Origin: Clytia hemisphaerica | Taxonomy: Eukaryota; Cnidaria; Hydrozoa; Leptothecata; Clytiidae | Assembly (NCBI GenBank): GCA_902728285.1 | Contig: CACVBU010000402.1 | Coordinates: 851,930-915,929, forward strand | DNA: 64,000 nt | Reading direction: 5' to 3' | Part shown: piece after piece, positions 10,667 through 29,300 of the stretch | Layout of the letters: every line of letters starts with the position of its first letter | Position numbering within the stretch: the first letter of the stretch is position 1 | Translations under genes and position numbers: made by a program | The notes under the pieces: model-generated | The model's input: only the letters and a program-made list of their open reading frames with translations | Databases searched by the model: none | What the model was told of the DNA's origin: nothing

Positions 10667-13190
10667 GAAATGTACACTATAGTTGTTTTATAATCTGTAA
10701 ATTACTTAATATTTTTTCATTTATTTATTTTTTTTGTTCCATTAGCGAAAATAACTTGTAAAAAGTTCATGCTAATAAAGAAATAGAAATAGAAATAGAA
10801 ATCTAGGTGGGTTCCGCCTCCCCCGTAGATCTTTTTCTTGGGAAGTTGATCTTCAAATTAGTTTTCAAGGTTGGCTTGGCTCAAATTTTTTCATCTATGG
10901 CTCAAATTTTAGGCAATTTCTCAAAGTTTTTGAAAATGTTAATTTCGTTAAAAAGCGCTGGGTTATTTTTTCATGAATCCCTTTAGAAGTTTTGCGGTGC
11001 ATTTTTTTGCTTGAGAGTCAAGTAAACGATATAGCGCTTTCGCAGCATTAATCTTTGATACGCATTTTGGCAGGACGCTAGTGTGGCTAACTGAATGATT
11101 CATATCATCTCGTTTAACTCTTCAAATGTTGAACAAGAATCAACGTTAATCAACAGAATCAATTAGTCGAACCAGTCGAATGCATAAGCCAACCGAATGT
11201 AGTCAAATCAATCGAATCAATCGAATACATTAGTCAATCGTGAATACAGGCACAAATCGAACGCAATCGAATCAATCAAGAAAATCGCAGTAATATTCGG
11301 TCGGCATTCGATTGCATTCGGCAATCGAATTTCAATCATTCGATTGCGCTCAATTGATTCGGTGTTCGATTGCGTTCGGTTGACATCGTCTGGCTAAAAC
11401 CAATCAAAATTAAAGATAAATGATAATGGACCTTCACAACACCTTTTTCTAAATAAGCCCAATAAGCAGAATTCAACCAAATTTTGTCATAATGAAGAAA
11501 ATGACATATCTGAGTACTCAATCTAGCTAAAAATATATGTTAAAATCTTGCGCAAAATGATATAGCTTCCAGATAGCTCAAACTAGGCCAAAAATCAGCA
11601 GCAGCAGAGTAAAAAAAAAACCTCTTAACTAGCTAGTAGCTAACTTACCAAGTCTGTTGACTTTTAATTCATATCCATATGTTGAAAAAAGGTGTTCAAA
11701 AAATATACAAAATAAATAAATGCAACTGTCAGCATTAGGAGAAAAATAAAATTACGTCAACTGAAAAAATTTCTAAAAACTTTCTAGGACTTTGCTTTAG
11801 TCATGCTAGACCAAGGCACAGTCGGGTTTAGTTTGAGTATACTATGCGATCCATAATAACATATAATGACATCCCTAATAACACCATAAATAATACAAGA
11901 GACTGTTAGACCGAGGCGATAATATGTGGCATAATAGCATCAAGTATATTTAAGTTGAGCCCTACATGTGCACTACTTTTGCCACCATTTTGATCACAAG
12001 TATTTTAAGAAAAGCGCCGATATTTCATTCAACTCGCCGATTTTTCATTCTCGCTCCCACATGCCTAGTCTGATTCGCAGACGTATACTTCCTATAGGTC
12101 TGCTTAATAGTGTATAGATTGGTTTCCCGCTACGATGGCTCTTATGGTGGCCGACTCGTGCTATTTGGCGAGTTGCTAAGTTTTATGGGAACTCGAATGC
12201 GAGTTAAAAGATAAAGCAAAGAAATCAAAGTGAAGACATTCCAGTGTCAGACGGATTCCATTTTGCCACAGGGCACGCCTTTTCGAATGTTTCTTTTATT
12301 TTCGAATGATTTTTTCTATTTTCGAATGTTTTGATATTAGAGCTTTGAGTCAACGAATTTGAATTTCTCAAAAACTTTGAAAGAAAATTTCACTATAACT
12401 ATTTGTTTCTAAAGAACCTCTTCAGGTTAGTTAAATGAGAAATATTGGGTTTTATCAATAAAACTGATTCCAACATTCTTCCCGTCCCTGTCTCAAAGTT
12501 TAACAAAACAAAGAATAACAGAATCTGCTGCTGCATGCAACACTTTTTCAAACAACTTTAAGTAGACACAAAGTAAAAGGAAAGAAGGCTCTCTGGAAAG
12601 AGATAAAGCCACAAAATGATATTACTATTGGATACTTACAACAACAATCTTTCCCTATCATAAGCTTCTAAAATAACCACATACCTGTCAAGATCTGTTA
12701 CTGTATCTTTTCTACATTCGTTCAAAACGAACAAAATGTCCACCAAAACAAATCAAAATTCCACATTATGAGCTTGATAAGAAATGTTCTAGACGGTTAT
12801 TTTTTTCTTGGTACACATATTATATACTCTAAAACTTGTAATTGTATTTAAAAAACTACTTTCGCCTTTAAACAAACTACCCCAAATCAAAAACAAGTAC
12901 TCGAGCTTGACGAAAACCACTTCCCGCTTAGACGGCCATCTTGAATTTGAACAGCGAAAGCTATGCTACTTCGTAACAGGTAGAGTACCTTTGCAAATTA
13001 GCACTCGCCAGCAAAAATAGCCCTCTCGCCGAATTTCGGCGAGAAGCGGCATTTTGTGGGAAAGAAGATTTACCGAGTATTAAGCAGCCTCTATAAGAAA
13101 CTTTTTTCGCTAGAGGATGAGCAGAAGCCTACCACATGCCACAATATATCAATCTTCTTTCTGGCTCTGCTCATAAAGTCAGAGGCTCGG
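8561..13190. other. gene-poor AT-rich intergenic DNA
   Basis: I find no exon I can support. Visible structures are AT-rich low-complexity DNA at 9540-9660 (repeated CAATATTTT), a poly(T) run at about 10630-10663, a (GAAATA)n tail at about 10781-10803 of the kind that ends LINE copies, and TCGAAT-rich DNA at 11100-11400. A perfect 10-bp-arm hairpin lies at 13022-13043 (CTCGCCGAA facing TTCGGCGAG). Confidence 0.5.
11100..11400. repeat. TCGAAT/TCGATT-rich degenerate repeat
   Basis: Words of the type AATCGAATCAATCGAATAC and their complements (CATTCGATTGC, TTCGATTGCGTTCGG) fill 300 bp. The right edge TGTTCGATTGCGTTCGGTTG followed by CGTCTGG resembles TGTTCGATTGACCCCGTCTGG-type DNA at about 50880. 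This suggests a dispersed family whose two halves at 48.8-49.2 and 50.8 kb were separated by a later insertion. Confidence 0.5.
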
Positions 13191-13490
13191 AAAACACGAG
13201 TTAAAAAACACGAGTTAAAAAACACGAGTTACAAAAAACACGAGTTACGTTAAATGTGACGTCATCAATGGGAAATTATGACGTCACTAGTAGATAATTT
13301 AAGTAGATAATTTAACTCGTTGATTTATGGTGCACCTTAATCTTACGAGTTAATTAACTCGTCAATTTGTGGTGCACCATAATCTTACGAGTTAATTAAC
13401 TCGTCAATTTATGGTGCACCTTAATCTTACGAGTTAATTAACTCGCCAATTTATGGTGCACCTTAAATTGACGAGTTAAATTTTCATGAA
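13191..13490. repeat. palindromic ACGAGTT tandem arrays
   Basis: Four copies of a 14-bp unit (AAAAAACACGAGTT) at about 13191-13248 are followed by two CRE-like TGACGTCA sites (about 13258 and 13280). Four copies of a 42-bp unit follow at about 13312-13480 (GGTGCACC at 13329, 13371, 13413 and 13455). Each 42-bp unit contains two perfect palindromes, GGTGCACC and ACGAGTTAATTAACTCGT. The ACGAGTT word is shared by both arrays, so they probably belong to one element. Confidence 0.8.
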
Positions 13491-16205
13491 GTTGAAACCA
13501 AGTTGGTCAAAAATGTAGTGCACTCTATCAAAAGTACACCCTTACTGTACTGCATTTCAAGGGTCTCGAAAAACCTACCGTTGAGGCCGGCACATGCCGT
13601 GGGTTAGACCATAATGACATAAGTGCCCCCCCCCCCCCGGGTCCTGTCCTGATCTACCGGGAGTACCAGGTGTGCCAGAAAAAAGCTACCCTCTTTGATT
13701 TGATATTGTTGGTAGTAGTTGAAAGGATTATCAAAAAAATTATTTCGGAATCGTTCAGAGAAAAGCCTAACATAAAATTTGGTCTATTACTTTTTCATTT
13801 TACTTCATTGGTTCAAAAGTTTTGCCCAAAAAACTGACTGTGGATAGCATGGTGGTCTGGTAGACTGAATGATTGACTAAATCGAGCTATTGCGGTGAAG
13901 AGTAAGTCATAGAAAGGTATCATTTTGTTAGTAGTTTAGAGGTATGCATTATTGTAAAGATAAACATATCTTATATTCAGACTGCAACAGGATTACATAG
14001 ATCTTTAAAAACAACTTGTGTTTGAGGAACAAAACAAAAACTGTATATATAATTAGTCAGGAAACAAACACCTTTTGTACGTATTTTTAAGGAATTTTGG
14101 GCAGGAGGAGGAATACATCTGAAAGGACGGAAAGGGCTTCATTGTAAAATTATTGAAAATCGTTCTGCAATGGATCAGTATTGCCGTGTACGAGCCGTGT
14201 AACGACTCGCAAAACTTACGATATTTACTATCAAAAATTTGACAAAAAATCTTTTTCGCGAGCATGAACTTTCGCGAATCAAGACAATACTTTTGCAGGA
14301 AAATGGCTTATAGAGACTTCCTGGGTTGGGTTGAATGTTTTGACTTATGAGGCTTTGACAGGCTAAATCTTAAATTTAATTTTAAATATTATAAGTGATA
14401 TATTTTCTATTTTGTCAAGAATCTTTCACGAAGATCGCAAAAGTTTTTAAATTTTTTTTCCACCGCGTACGATTTATAATACAGATTGCCCCTTGAAATA
14501 TCCTATGACGTATATACCACTAACAAATATGAGTGTTATTTTGATATGGTTAAAATCGTCGATTGTACCTTTATGACGTACCCTGGACACAATTTCTCGA
14601 TTCCTGCCAATCAAAATTAATTTTATCAAATTTTATTAATAAAAGATGGTGGATAAAATTCGGTCCAGGGTTTACTAAAGTCTGTGTTTGAGTCACGTCC
14701 CTAGGCCCTACCAAACAACTTTTGCAAAATAGATCTTTTCAGAGTTTTTTATTTTTCTAAAAAACGATGCATTGTGGGATTGTTTCGGGAGGATTACAAT
14801 AGAATTCCCTCGAGGAATCCCTAAGAGATTTTTATTGTAATACTCCGATAAGATCTATTATGCGAGGGAGTCCATAAGGAGAAAGAAGAAATAATCAGAG
14901 GAATGTTTTAGTGTATACTTACACGTATTTGTTCAAAGAAAATTTACAATTTATTCTAGTTGTTATGTTTCTAATAAGTAAAATATCCCTCATAATAGAA
15001 ATTGTACTTCTAAAATTTCTCTCTGATCTTGCTAAATGCCTTTAAATATTGAAAGAAGTAATTTTTTTGTAGGCTTACAAAAATAAAATTTGAAGCCTAT
15101 ATGTTCGAGAATCGAATGAGTGTTTTTAAGCTGGTTATCTCTTTGCCAAAAAATCATACTTATTTAGAAACTGATCCATCTGCAAAATGTACAAAAGATT
15201 TAGAGAAAATAGTCCCATAGGTAATGTATAATCCATTGACTAGTAAGAAAACATCATTATACGCTTTTCTAAGTATAGTTCATTACTTGAACTTACTGAG
15301 TTACAAACGAGATGACACAAAACTTGAAGTTTTAGTTAATTCTAGAAGGTTAAGAATCTTTCAAACTTAAAACAGAAGATACTTCTCTTTTCTTTGGATA
15401 TGCTGTGAGGAAAGTGAAAAATATTTGCTACACACAAATGGTTAGCTAAACACTAATATAAATTAATACCAACGGAGGTGAGTTCTCTCTAATAAAATTT
15501 GATTCACGCATAAAAAAAATAATCATAAGAAAAAACCAACATAGGAAAAAAAACGAAAAATGGTTAATATTTACAATCATTGAGTACTCTAGCCTTAGAT
15601 TTTTCCGTTTCCAAGGATCACAGACTGTATTGTATAGAATGATCGAAAGATCTAATTCAAATTTGGCCGTCGAGAGTGAATGATTGTAAACGAAGAGATG
15701 AATGTGGATTTATACTGATATACCGTAATAACCTACAAATTTCCTCTAAAATCAAAAACAAAAAAAAATTTGATAAAAGTAAAATATTCTGAAATTTTTC
15801 TCTTCTTTCTTCATCACTTTATAGTATCCACATAAAATATCTCGTGATAATTTTTCGACTAATTTTTTGTTGAATTCGTGCCAAAAGAGAAGCTTTTCGT
15901 ATTGGAGCATTCCTCTCTTTAGTCCCAAGCCTCCTCATTTTGTAATTTTCATCATTTCATGTTAAATACAGCTATTATTAATTTCATCCAGGTTCTTAAA
16001 TTTTGCAACGAGGGTCCAGCAATATGTCATCATTTTGCCAACAACTCCATCACGTCTTATATTGGTTCACATAAAAATTCTGCAAATTCATTCCTTTGCT
16101 CGCCATGTCATTCTCCAGTGATCAATAAGTTCTCGTTTTCATTGACTTAGTAAGTTAAGGAGAGGATGAAAAAATGCAGCTGATTTATGAATTGAAAAAA
16201 TTTGT
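13491..16205. other. intergenic DNA downstream of the GNB gene
   Basis: No exon is supported. A run of about 14 C lies at 13625-13639. A partial hairpin at about 14788-14852 (GGATTACAATAGA against TTATTGTAATACTCC) may be a small foldback repeat. The 3' UTR of the minus-strand GNB gene should lie just below 16206. Confidence 0.45.
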
Positions 16206-21363
<5,158 letters not shown>

Positions 21364-23321
21364 CTTGTATTATTATTTATTTTGCCTAATATCAAAACGA
21401 ATATCCAAGATAATTAATATCTATTATGAAAATAAAGGCACTCCAAGCTTCATCATAAAAAACCGAAACATTTTCTCAAAAAAACACCATCGCAAACGAA
21501 TATTTTCTTCAGAAAAACAACTTCTCAGCGTAATGTAACATCCAATCTTTCTGTTTATGCCTTCTAAAACACGCTATATATCAAAATAAAACCATAAATA
21601 TATTCTAAACAGACCACTTTTCCCAAGATGGCTATCCTCTTGTCAGGGAGTGTTCGTGAATACTCTACCAAAACATTTTGCGGACGAGCCAATGAAATTA
21701 CCGTATGAAAAAAATACAACTGCCGCGCGAGTTAAAAGTTCGAGTATTTGCTGAATAAGCAAAAAAATCATAACAAAGAAAGTATTCAAGTAGGCGAGTT
21801 GGCGAGTTTTGCGAGTTGACTATCGGTTTGCTGAAAACCCGAAAGAAGCCGAAAAGAAGAATTTTGGAGAGTAGCTGTAATTCGTTTTTTTTCATTCATA
21901 TTTTCCCAGTAGGAAATCACAAGGCTGTTTCTATGAGTTCTCTCCTTGGTATTCAATGAGTATTGTTAGTTTTTTATGCCGTGCATACGTACGATGGCTC
22001 TCTTCTATCTAAGCACTTTTTGTCGTCCGACCCGAGAAATAAAAAACTCTAGAAGTTTTCCGATGAGAGCATTTCACACAAAGTCATCGTAAAATCACAA
22101 TCCATAAAATACTGCGTGTTCTGGCTATAAAACCAACATAGGACTCTAAGAAGAATGTTAGATTCGAAATAAAATTATTTAGGAGAGAAACTGATACAAT
22201 AACAAATGTATGAACAATTAGGGTAAAACCCTTTGCATAGAAAAACTGTGGATGGAACCATAGTCACAAGAAAATGGAGCTATGATGGAACGCCCCCGCG
22301 CGATGGAGATCTTGTCTCTTTCAAATAAATGCCATTCATGGAGGCCTTTCAGCAGTGAGCTTGATGTTGATGACTTCTCAGAACGAATACAGACTTTTTG
22401 TTAAAAAGCAAAACGTTAAAAACGTATTATTATTTTTTTTGCTGACGGCATCATCATGTTTGGAGCAATTGAGAAGTAATAAACAAATAAAATACCAAGA
22501 TTGAGTCATTAAGTAATGCAACTTTTCTGTTTATTAAGCAAGGATGGTAGACAAACAAAGTAAGGAAGAAAACTACTCACATCTGAAAAAGCTTAAAGGG
22601 GAATTTCAATGGTATTTTTTCAATCGCCAAAGTTATGGTCAAGTCAAGGAAGTCAAGTCAAATATAATATTAGAGTTCGTAAATTTATCTTTTTTCCAAA
22701 TAGAAAGATCTCTTTTAGTCAAAAAAATTTATAAAAATGTCTATAAGCTGTATAAAATAAAAATTTACACGGTACAATCTGTGTCCAAAAGATCATCTAC
22801 ACATCTGGTTGTAAAAAACTAATTACTCTGAGTTTTTAATGGGCAATTACAGATTAGCTTTCCGCTTTATATTCCAGGAATTAAGGCTTGGGGACACACG
22901 AGAAGTTTTTTTTGCGTTGGTGCAATGCAACATGCTCCATCCAACCAACACAAGAAAAAAGTGCGTGTCTCATGTGAGTGAGAGTATTCGTGAAAAATTG
23001 GCTTTAATTCAGCGGTTTGCTATACTTTAAAAGTAGAACCGTTTACGTAAATAAGATTTCACGATTTCCGTGATTTTGGCATATTTTCGCAAAAGTTTCT
23101 ACAAAAAAGGTACTGCTACAAACTACTCTGTACAAAAGGAGACATTGAGTTTAGCCAATCAAAAGTGAATTCAAATCAACAATCTCTCAAGAAGAAGAAT
23201 ACTATTTTCTATTATCGACAGTGGTTCAATACTAGTCACAAAACTTGAAAAATTTAGGTTGACACAGATCTATATGGGGAATTTCAAGGAAAATAATACA
23301 CTAAACAATTACATAGAATTG
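21364..23321. other. intergenic region between GNB and ATAD3
   Basis: This 2 kb separates the GNB start codon from the ATAD3 stop codon; both genes are on the minus strand, so it should hold the GNB promoter and the ATAD3 3' UTR. An AAGATGGCT motif at about 21627 resembles a YY1 site on the plus strand. I see no additional exon. Confidence 0.4.
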
Positions 23322-26300
23322 TTAAATTTTAGGGTCTAAATAAGACACATTCTCGGGTGAGTCTTCTTTTAACCATTCTACTTTTTGTTTGTGTTGTGAG
23401 ATCATGTCCTCCACTCGAGCATCCAAAATCTCTCTTGTTAAAATTCCTTCAGCAGAAGCATAGGTGCTGGCCTAAGTATGAAAAACAAAAAATGATATTA
23501 AAATCAATTTATGTAATAGACGTCCGTTACAGTGATAGTAAAGGCGGGAAAATATGACGGCATGGCGTTATGGCGATACGGAAAAATCGGCGGGAGAGTT
23601 TTCGAACTGGCAAACTCTACCGGCTGTAAACTCTTTTCGGCAAAAAGCCCGTTTGCGAATTTTCTTCGGCTTTGGGGCTTATTTCTTAGATAGTGATTTG
23701 TCTTAGACTATAGCATAGTCTATTTATAGAATGGAGCTATTAAAATTGTGTAATTTTCTCAACGGTTAACTAGCAAATTGGCTTGAATTTGAACATTTTC
23801 TAAAAATAGCACAATTTTGGGCATGTCACGATTTAAAGAAACATTCATTAGTTAGACGAAAGAAGAGGTGTTCCGTAAAGTATTTAGAATATATTTACAC
23901 CTTCAATCAGTACTTATTTCCTCCCGTGATCGGAAAGAAAACTTATCATTATGCTATACTTAAAAGCAATCGTTGAGAGTAGTGCTTCAAATTCTTCAAA
24001 AATAAGGAAGTGTATAAAATCCAAGCGGTGATTGAGATTAAGTTCAACAGTGTTATAAATATTCAAATATAATAGACCTTTTCATAAATTACGTCACAAA
24101 CATCACTTGCCTCGTATTCAAACAATTACCATGGTGATATGTCTCTTGAGACATCTAATGTCTTTTTTATGAATAGGAAGTAGTTTTAATAAAATCTGCT
24201 GGGAGTTGATTTACCATGGCAATAATTTCAAAACGAGGCAAGTGATGTGCGTAACGTAATTTATGAAAAGGTCTATCAATACAATAGAGATAAAGTAATC
24301 ATACCTGCCACGCAATACCAAGTTTTGCGATTTCTCTCCCAGATAGACCTTCAGTTCGTTCAGCGATTTCACGGCATTTCGCGGTAAAGTCGAAATCCTC
24401 TACTTTGATTCGTCTGTAATAGAGAATGAATAGTCATTTTCCTTATGAAGTTATTATTTAATTTTACTATTTACTAGAAGTACATACAAATACCGTCACA
24501 GACGGAAATTTCTCCGCGAGCCTTTCGAATTGAAGTCAGAAAGATTTTTGAAGACATTAAATTGTAGATTTTTATAGAACGTTTATTTCACTGAAGATTG
24601 CCAACCTGGATAGCATGACTCAAAACATTTACTCAAACTAGTAGAAGTACATTCATTCAATTATATTGTGATTATATATGGGTAATGGTTTGGTTGTATC
24701 TGTATGGGCAACGAAGGAACACGTTAAAAAACTGAAAACAGCTTCAGCTTAAAGGTTTTGCCTTTAAATAAAAGTTATATCGTTTGCTTACTCGTCAATT
24801 TTAATTTACAAGCTTTTTGATATTGAATTGACACGGATGTGGAGCAGGATTGGTCAGAAAGAGCTTATATCAGCACAATGTAACAATAGGCAGACACTTC
24901 GGTCCTGATCGGAAGTATGTGTCTGATTTGAAACGGGAACACTTATGTAAAAATAAAACCTTTAAAGCACGGGGCTGGTAATGAACATTTGAGGTTGATT
25001 TTTCAATGGGCCATAGCTTAACAATACACTGGTTGCAAAAATAAGGTCAGAAGACAAATTACGCTTTTACTCGAAATTTTTATGTGCTTCTTACATGACA
25101 TTTATTTCTGATTGGTTCGAACTTATTGACACTAATAAAGTTATCAGCTGTAAGTTGTGAAGCAAGTATCATGGGAATAAAATCACATAAACTTTTTCGA
25201 GTAATCACATGTTTTGACTGCATTGATATAATTTAGCAACCCGTGTATTGTTTCGTTTCGTTTCATTTCCAAATGATTTTCAAAATTCAGATATTATGTT
25301 CCTGAAAGATTGAATATTTTTTTCGTCAAGAGAGAAACATGACGAGAAGGAAGAATCGCTTTCGACGGAGAAAAAGAACAAACAAAAAAACTTATTCCAA
25401 AACTTAAAACAGCCCCATCTCAAAGTCCATGGCTGTTTGAAGGAAAGAGGGATATTATTTGGGGGTATATAGGGTAAAGATGGTTTTACCTGAAAGTATA
25501 AATATATTATTTGCGTTATTCATAAAAGAAATCACCTTAAATATTATTTTGAATATTGTTCTGACGGGAGAAAAGAGCGAAAGAAGATATGTCAGTGAAA
25601 CGGAAACTTCAAGATAACCACCCTACTGTCACCCTCAAAGCTTTCAATCAAGATTTGATTTTCCCGTGATTGTTGTTGTTCTTTAAACTTTCATAAAGTA
25701 CTTTTTCATCCCATTCCTAATGTGATCTTTACTTCTGTATGGATGAATATGCAATCTTACTATTTCGAGCATCCATAGCAATTTAATGCAAATATCTAGC
25801 CTTGTTCATAAGACGAACAGTTCTATAAAGATATTCATCCACATAACCCAAGGTCAATCTTGTTGTCAAAGGTTTAACTTATAGAAAAGCTTTCACTTTC
25901 CTAAGCCGATACTTATTTTGAGATTTACCCTTTTGGCCTGACAACGACGATATATAAGATGCAATAACATCACATCGAAGAAATTCAAATGAGAATTTTG
26001 AAATATTGGTGTTGCATAGATTCAGATGGCCAGAAGGATAAATCAAAATATAAAAATAACTGAAGCCCATTTTTGAGTAACAGTAAATACCCTCATAATT
26101 AACCTCGTCATTAAGGATATGTTACTTACTGTGACCTCCAGCCCCGGGTAGCAGCATTCAGGATGTATTCTTCGAAATATCTTCGTACTAATTGTTCTCT
26201 TTCTTCAATGGTTGGTAGGTTGAATTCAACCACTTCGTCTATACGATTGCTTAAAGCCCAATCCAATTGATCGGGCTGATTACTGGCCAAAACCATCATA

Positions 26301-29300
26301 AATCTATGGACAATAGAAGAATACAACAATGCAGTACTTAGAGATAGTTAGGAGTTGTGTTTTTGAGTTTACAACAGCCTTAACAAAAATCATGGAAGTT
26401 GAAAAAAAAAAACAAAAAAAAAGACAGCTGCAAAATACAGAAGTAAGCAAATACCAGGAAACAAAAAGAATCACTATCCTGGCTGAATTGTTTTCCCTTT
26501 TTGGTCCGTAAGACGTGTAAACCTCAAATAAGAAGGTTATCGAAGAAGGTTAAGATCTTCAACATCATCCTCGGGAAAAAGGGGGATGACTCACTTTCTG
26601 GACGATTCACCGGTTCGATATAAGAACGCGTTGAGCGTGCTTCTCAAATCTTCACTGATGTGCTCCGTACTTCTCCGCCGTAAGAAGGCGTCCGCCTCGT
26701 CCACAAATAACAGTAATCTAAACATCAATAATAGATAAATCATTGCACGAGTTGACAATTTTTTTTCCGTTGGTGGTCCTTAAGGTCCCTTGTTAAGCGA
26801 TTTTAATTCGCAGGGCTTTTCCAGGGCAAGGATCAGTTCTAAGATGACTCGCACAAGCCTAAATCATCATCTGAAGCATCTATAAATAAATTTCAAATTT
26901 GACCAATATTGAAGAATAGACTATAGTAATATAGAGTAGCGAGTCAGTTTATTTTTTTTAGCCAAATATGAAATATCGGAAGGACGATACTCTTGTCAGA
27001 ATGTCAAAATTCCACACAAACAGACTTTTGGGATGATAAAGGTCACCAGAAAATGGATTTCCTTTCCAGATGAGATGGAGTTTTCATAAGATACTTTAAT
27101 GATTGGTCATTTGAAGTGATAAAAATGACGCGTTCTTTAGAAAAAGTAACAATATTGTTTTATAATAATGGTTAATGACCCACCAAATCAAATAAGAGCT
27201 TGTAAAACTCCATCTCGTCCCCTCCTTTCTAATTTCTAATTAGATGATATCTTACCCTCGTCTTGAAGTGGATGCCCAATCAAAGATTTTGTGCATAGCA
27301 GTGACACCATCTCGGCCCATTGGCGCGACGTCGCCACCAGTCATAATGGCGTAATCAAGCCCTGAATGGTGAGCCAAGCTCTACATAAAAAGGTGCAAAA
27401 AATATAAACCAAAAGACAATGAAACACTTAAATGATTAACATTATTAACTAAATGGGATTCTTGAGAAGATCAAAATTTTCAACGGCTTTCATCTCAGCT
27501 CTTGACCGGTTATCATCCACCGTTTGGAGCTTAATAATATAGCATTGAGAATAAAAAAACCAAGCCATTATCTTTAAAATGGCTAAATGGTAACTTTCCC
27601 ATTCAAAAGGTACATTTTTGAGCTGTTCCAACACTTCTAATCCATAGCCAAAGATAAGTTTTATTACACATTCCCTTACCTTAGCAAACATGGTTTTTCC
27701 AGTACCAGGGGGACCATACAATAACAAATTCCGATACATTCCATTGTTTGCGCGTGTATTGGCCGTCGATAGGGCAACTTCGTGTAATCTTAAGTTCAAT
27801 TTTGGCTAAAAAACAATCAGACAAAACCAAGTTAATAAAAATTAGGCCAGCTGATTATTAACTAACATTAAAAGATCACCAAAATTTCATGAAAAAAGGT
27901 TTTAGAACAGGGGGGGGGGTCAAGCCTCAGGGTACTAAAGAATAGCCGGTGGGGTGGGTGTTTTTCCAAAAAAAATTTGATAAGTACCCGGGTATTTTTT
28001 TTTTTTTTTTTATTTATTTATTTTTTTTTATTATTATTTTTATTAATTGTATTTCAGGCACTTCCATATATCTCAATGGCTATTCGTCCTATTTATAATA
28101 AGTAAACTAAATAAATAAATAAATTATTATGTAAAAAATTATATATAATTTTCAATTTGCAAAAATATACGTACGACCAAAAGTTGATTCACTCAATTGA
28201 GATCAAAATCATAAATTGAAGCTTGGAAAAATTGTACAACTGCCCTATCTGGGCAAGTTGAAATACAGAGCTATATATCTCTTCAGTGAGGCCTATTCAC
28301 TTCTGAAAGATAAACTCTGCAGGCAAGGCTTTGAACTCGGAGAAATTCTAAATGGTGGAGACTAAGTATAGTATCAGCCAGTATTCATCAGAATTGGATT
28401 GAGAATATGAAATAAATTAAAAACAATAAAATAAAAAATTTATTTTAAACAATAATTATTTGTCGGAACAAAAGAAGAGCAAAAGTAGTGTTGTTGAATG
28501 TGGGATTGATGCTTGAAAATAACCTTGTGAAAAAAAGAAGAAGTGAGATCGTGATCGGCTATTGAAGGTAAAAAAAACTCGATTGCTTGAAAATGGCTAA
28601 ACATGAAGTACTAAAATAATAATTTAATTTGAAATATAGAAAATAAACTATTTATTATCTTATCGACAACTTGGGAGACTAGAGACTTAAAAGAAAATAG
28701 ACAAAACTAGAAGTAAATTGTAGCTTGGATTGGAGAATTGTGGAGATATTTACTTGTTATTGGTTTAGAAGTCTTACTAGTAGTAGTAGTGATTGTTAAA
28801 ATGTCGAATTTGTCGAGTGTCATAAACTAATGTTGCATAATATATATTGCAAGACTAACATCTAATAAATATTTTTTTAAAGAATTGCGAAATTTAATAG
28901 AATCAACCTCTTCCCGAATAACCTTTGGGAGATCATTCAAAAGGCGACTTGCCTTACCAATAAACAGTTTTTCAGATACATTACATACATAATTAGAATC
29001 AATCTCTTCAACATTACGTGTTGGTCTACCAGCAGCTCTCAGATGGAAGCCCTTTAGGTATGATGGGAAATCCTCCAGATGAATCGACTTGTGGGCAAGT
29101 TTTAAGAGTTCGAATTCAACCCGTTGTTGCATTGGTAACCAGCCAAGGTTTATTACATCCTCAGTTGTTGAATACTTTAGCGTTACAAAGGATGCGATTC
29201 GACATAGAAGCTTATCAAGTTTTTTGAATTGATATTGCGGAAGGTTCCAGAATAACGAGCAACAATAGTTGATCCTCGGTAACAATAGTGCTTCTGCGAG

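Noticed and set aside
13191-13490. Possible CRISPR-like array
   Set aside because: This is a eukaryotic window, and the spacing segments are themselves repeated and palindromic, so it is an ordinary tandem repeat.
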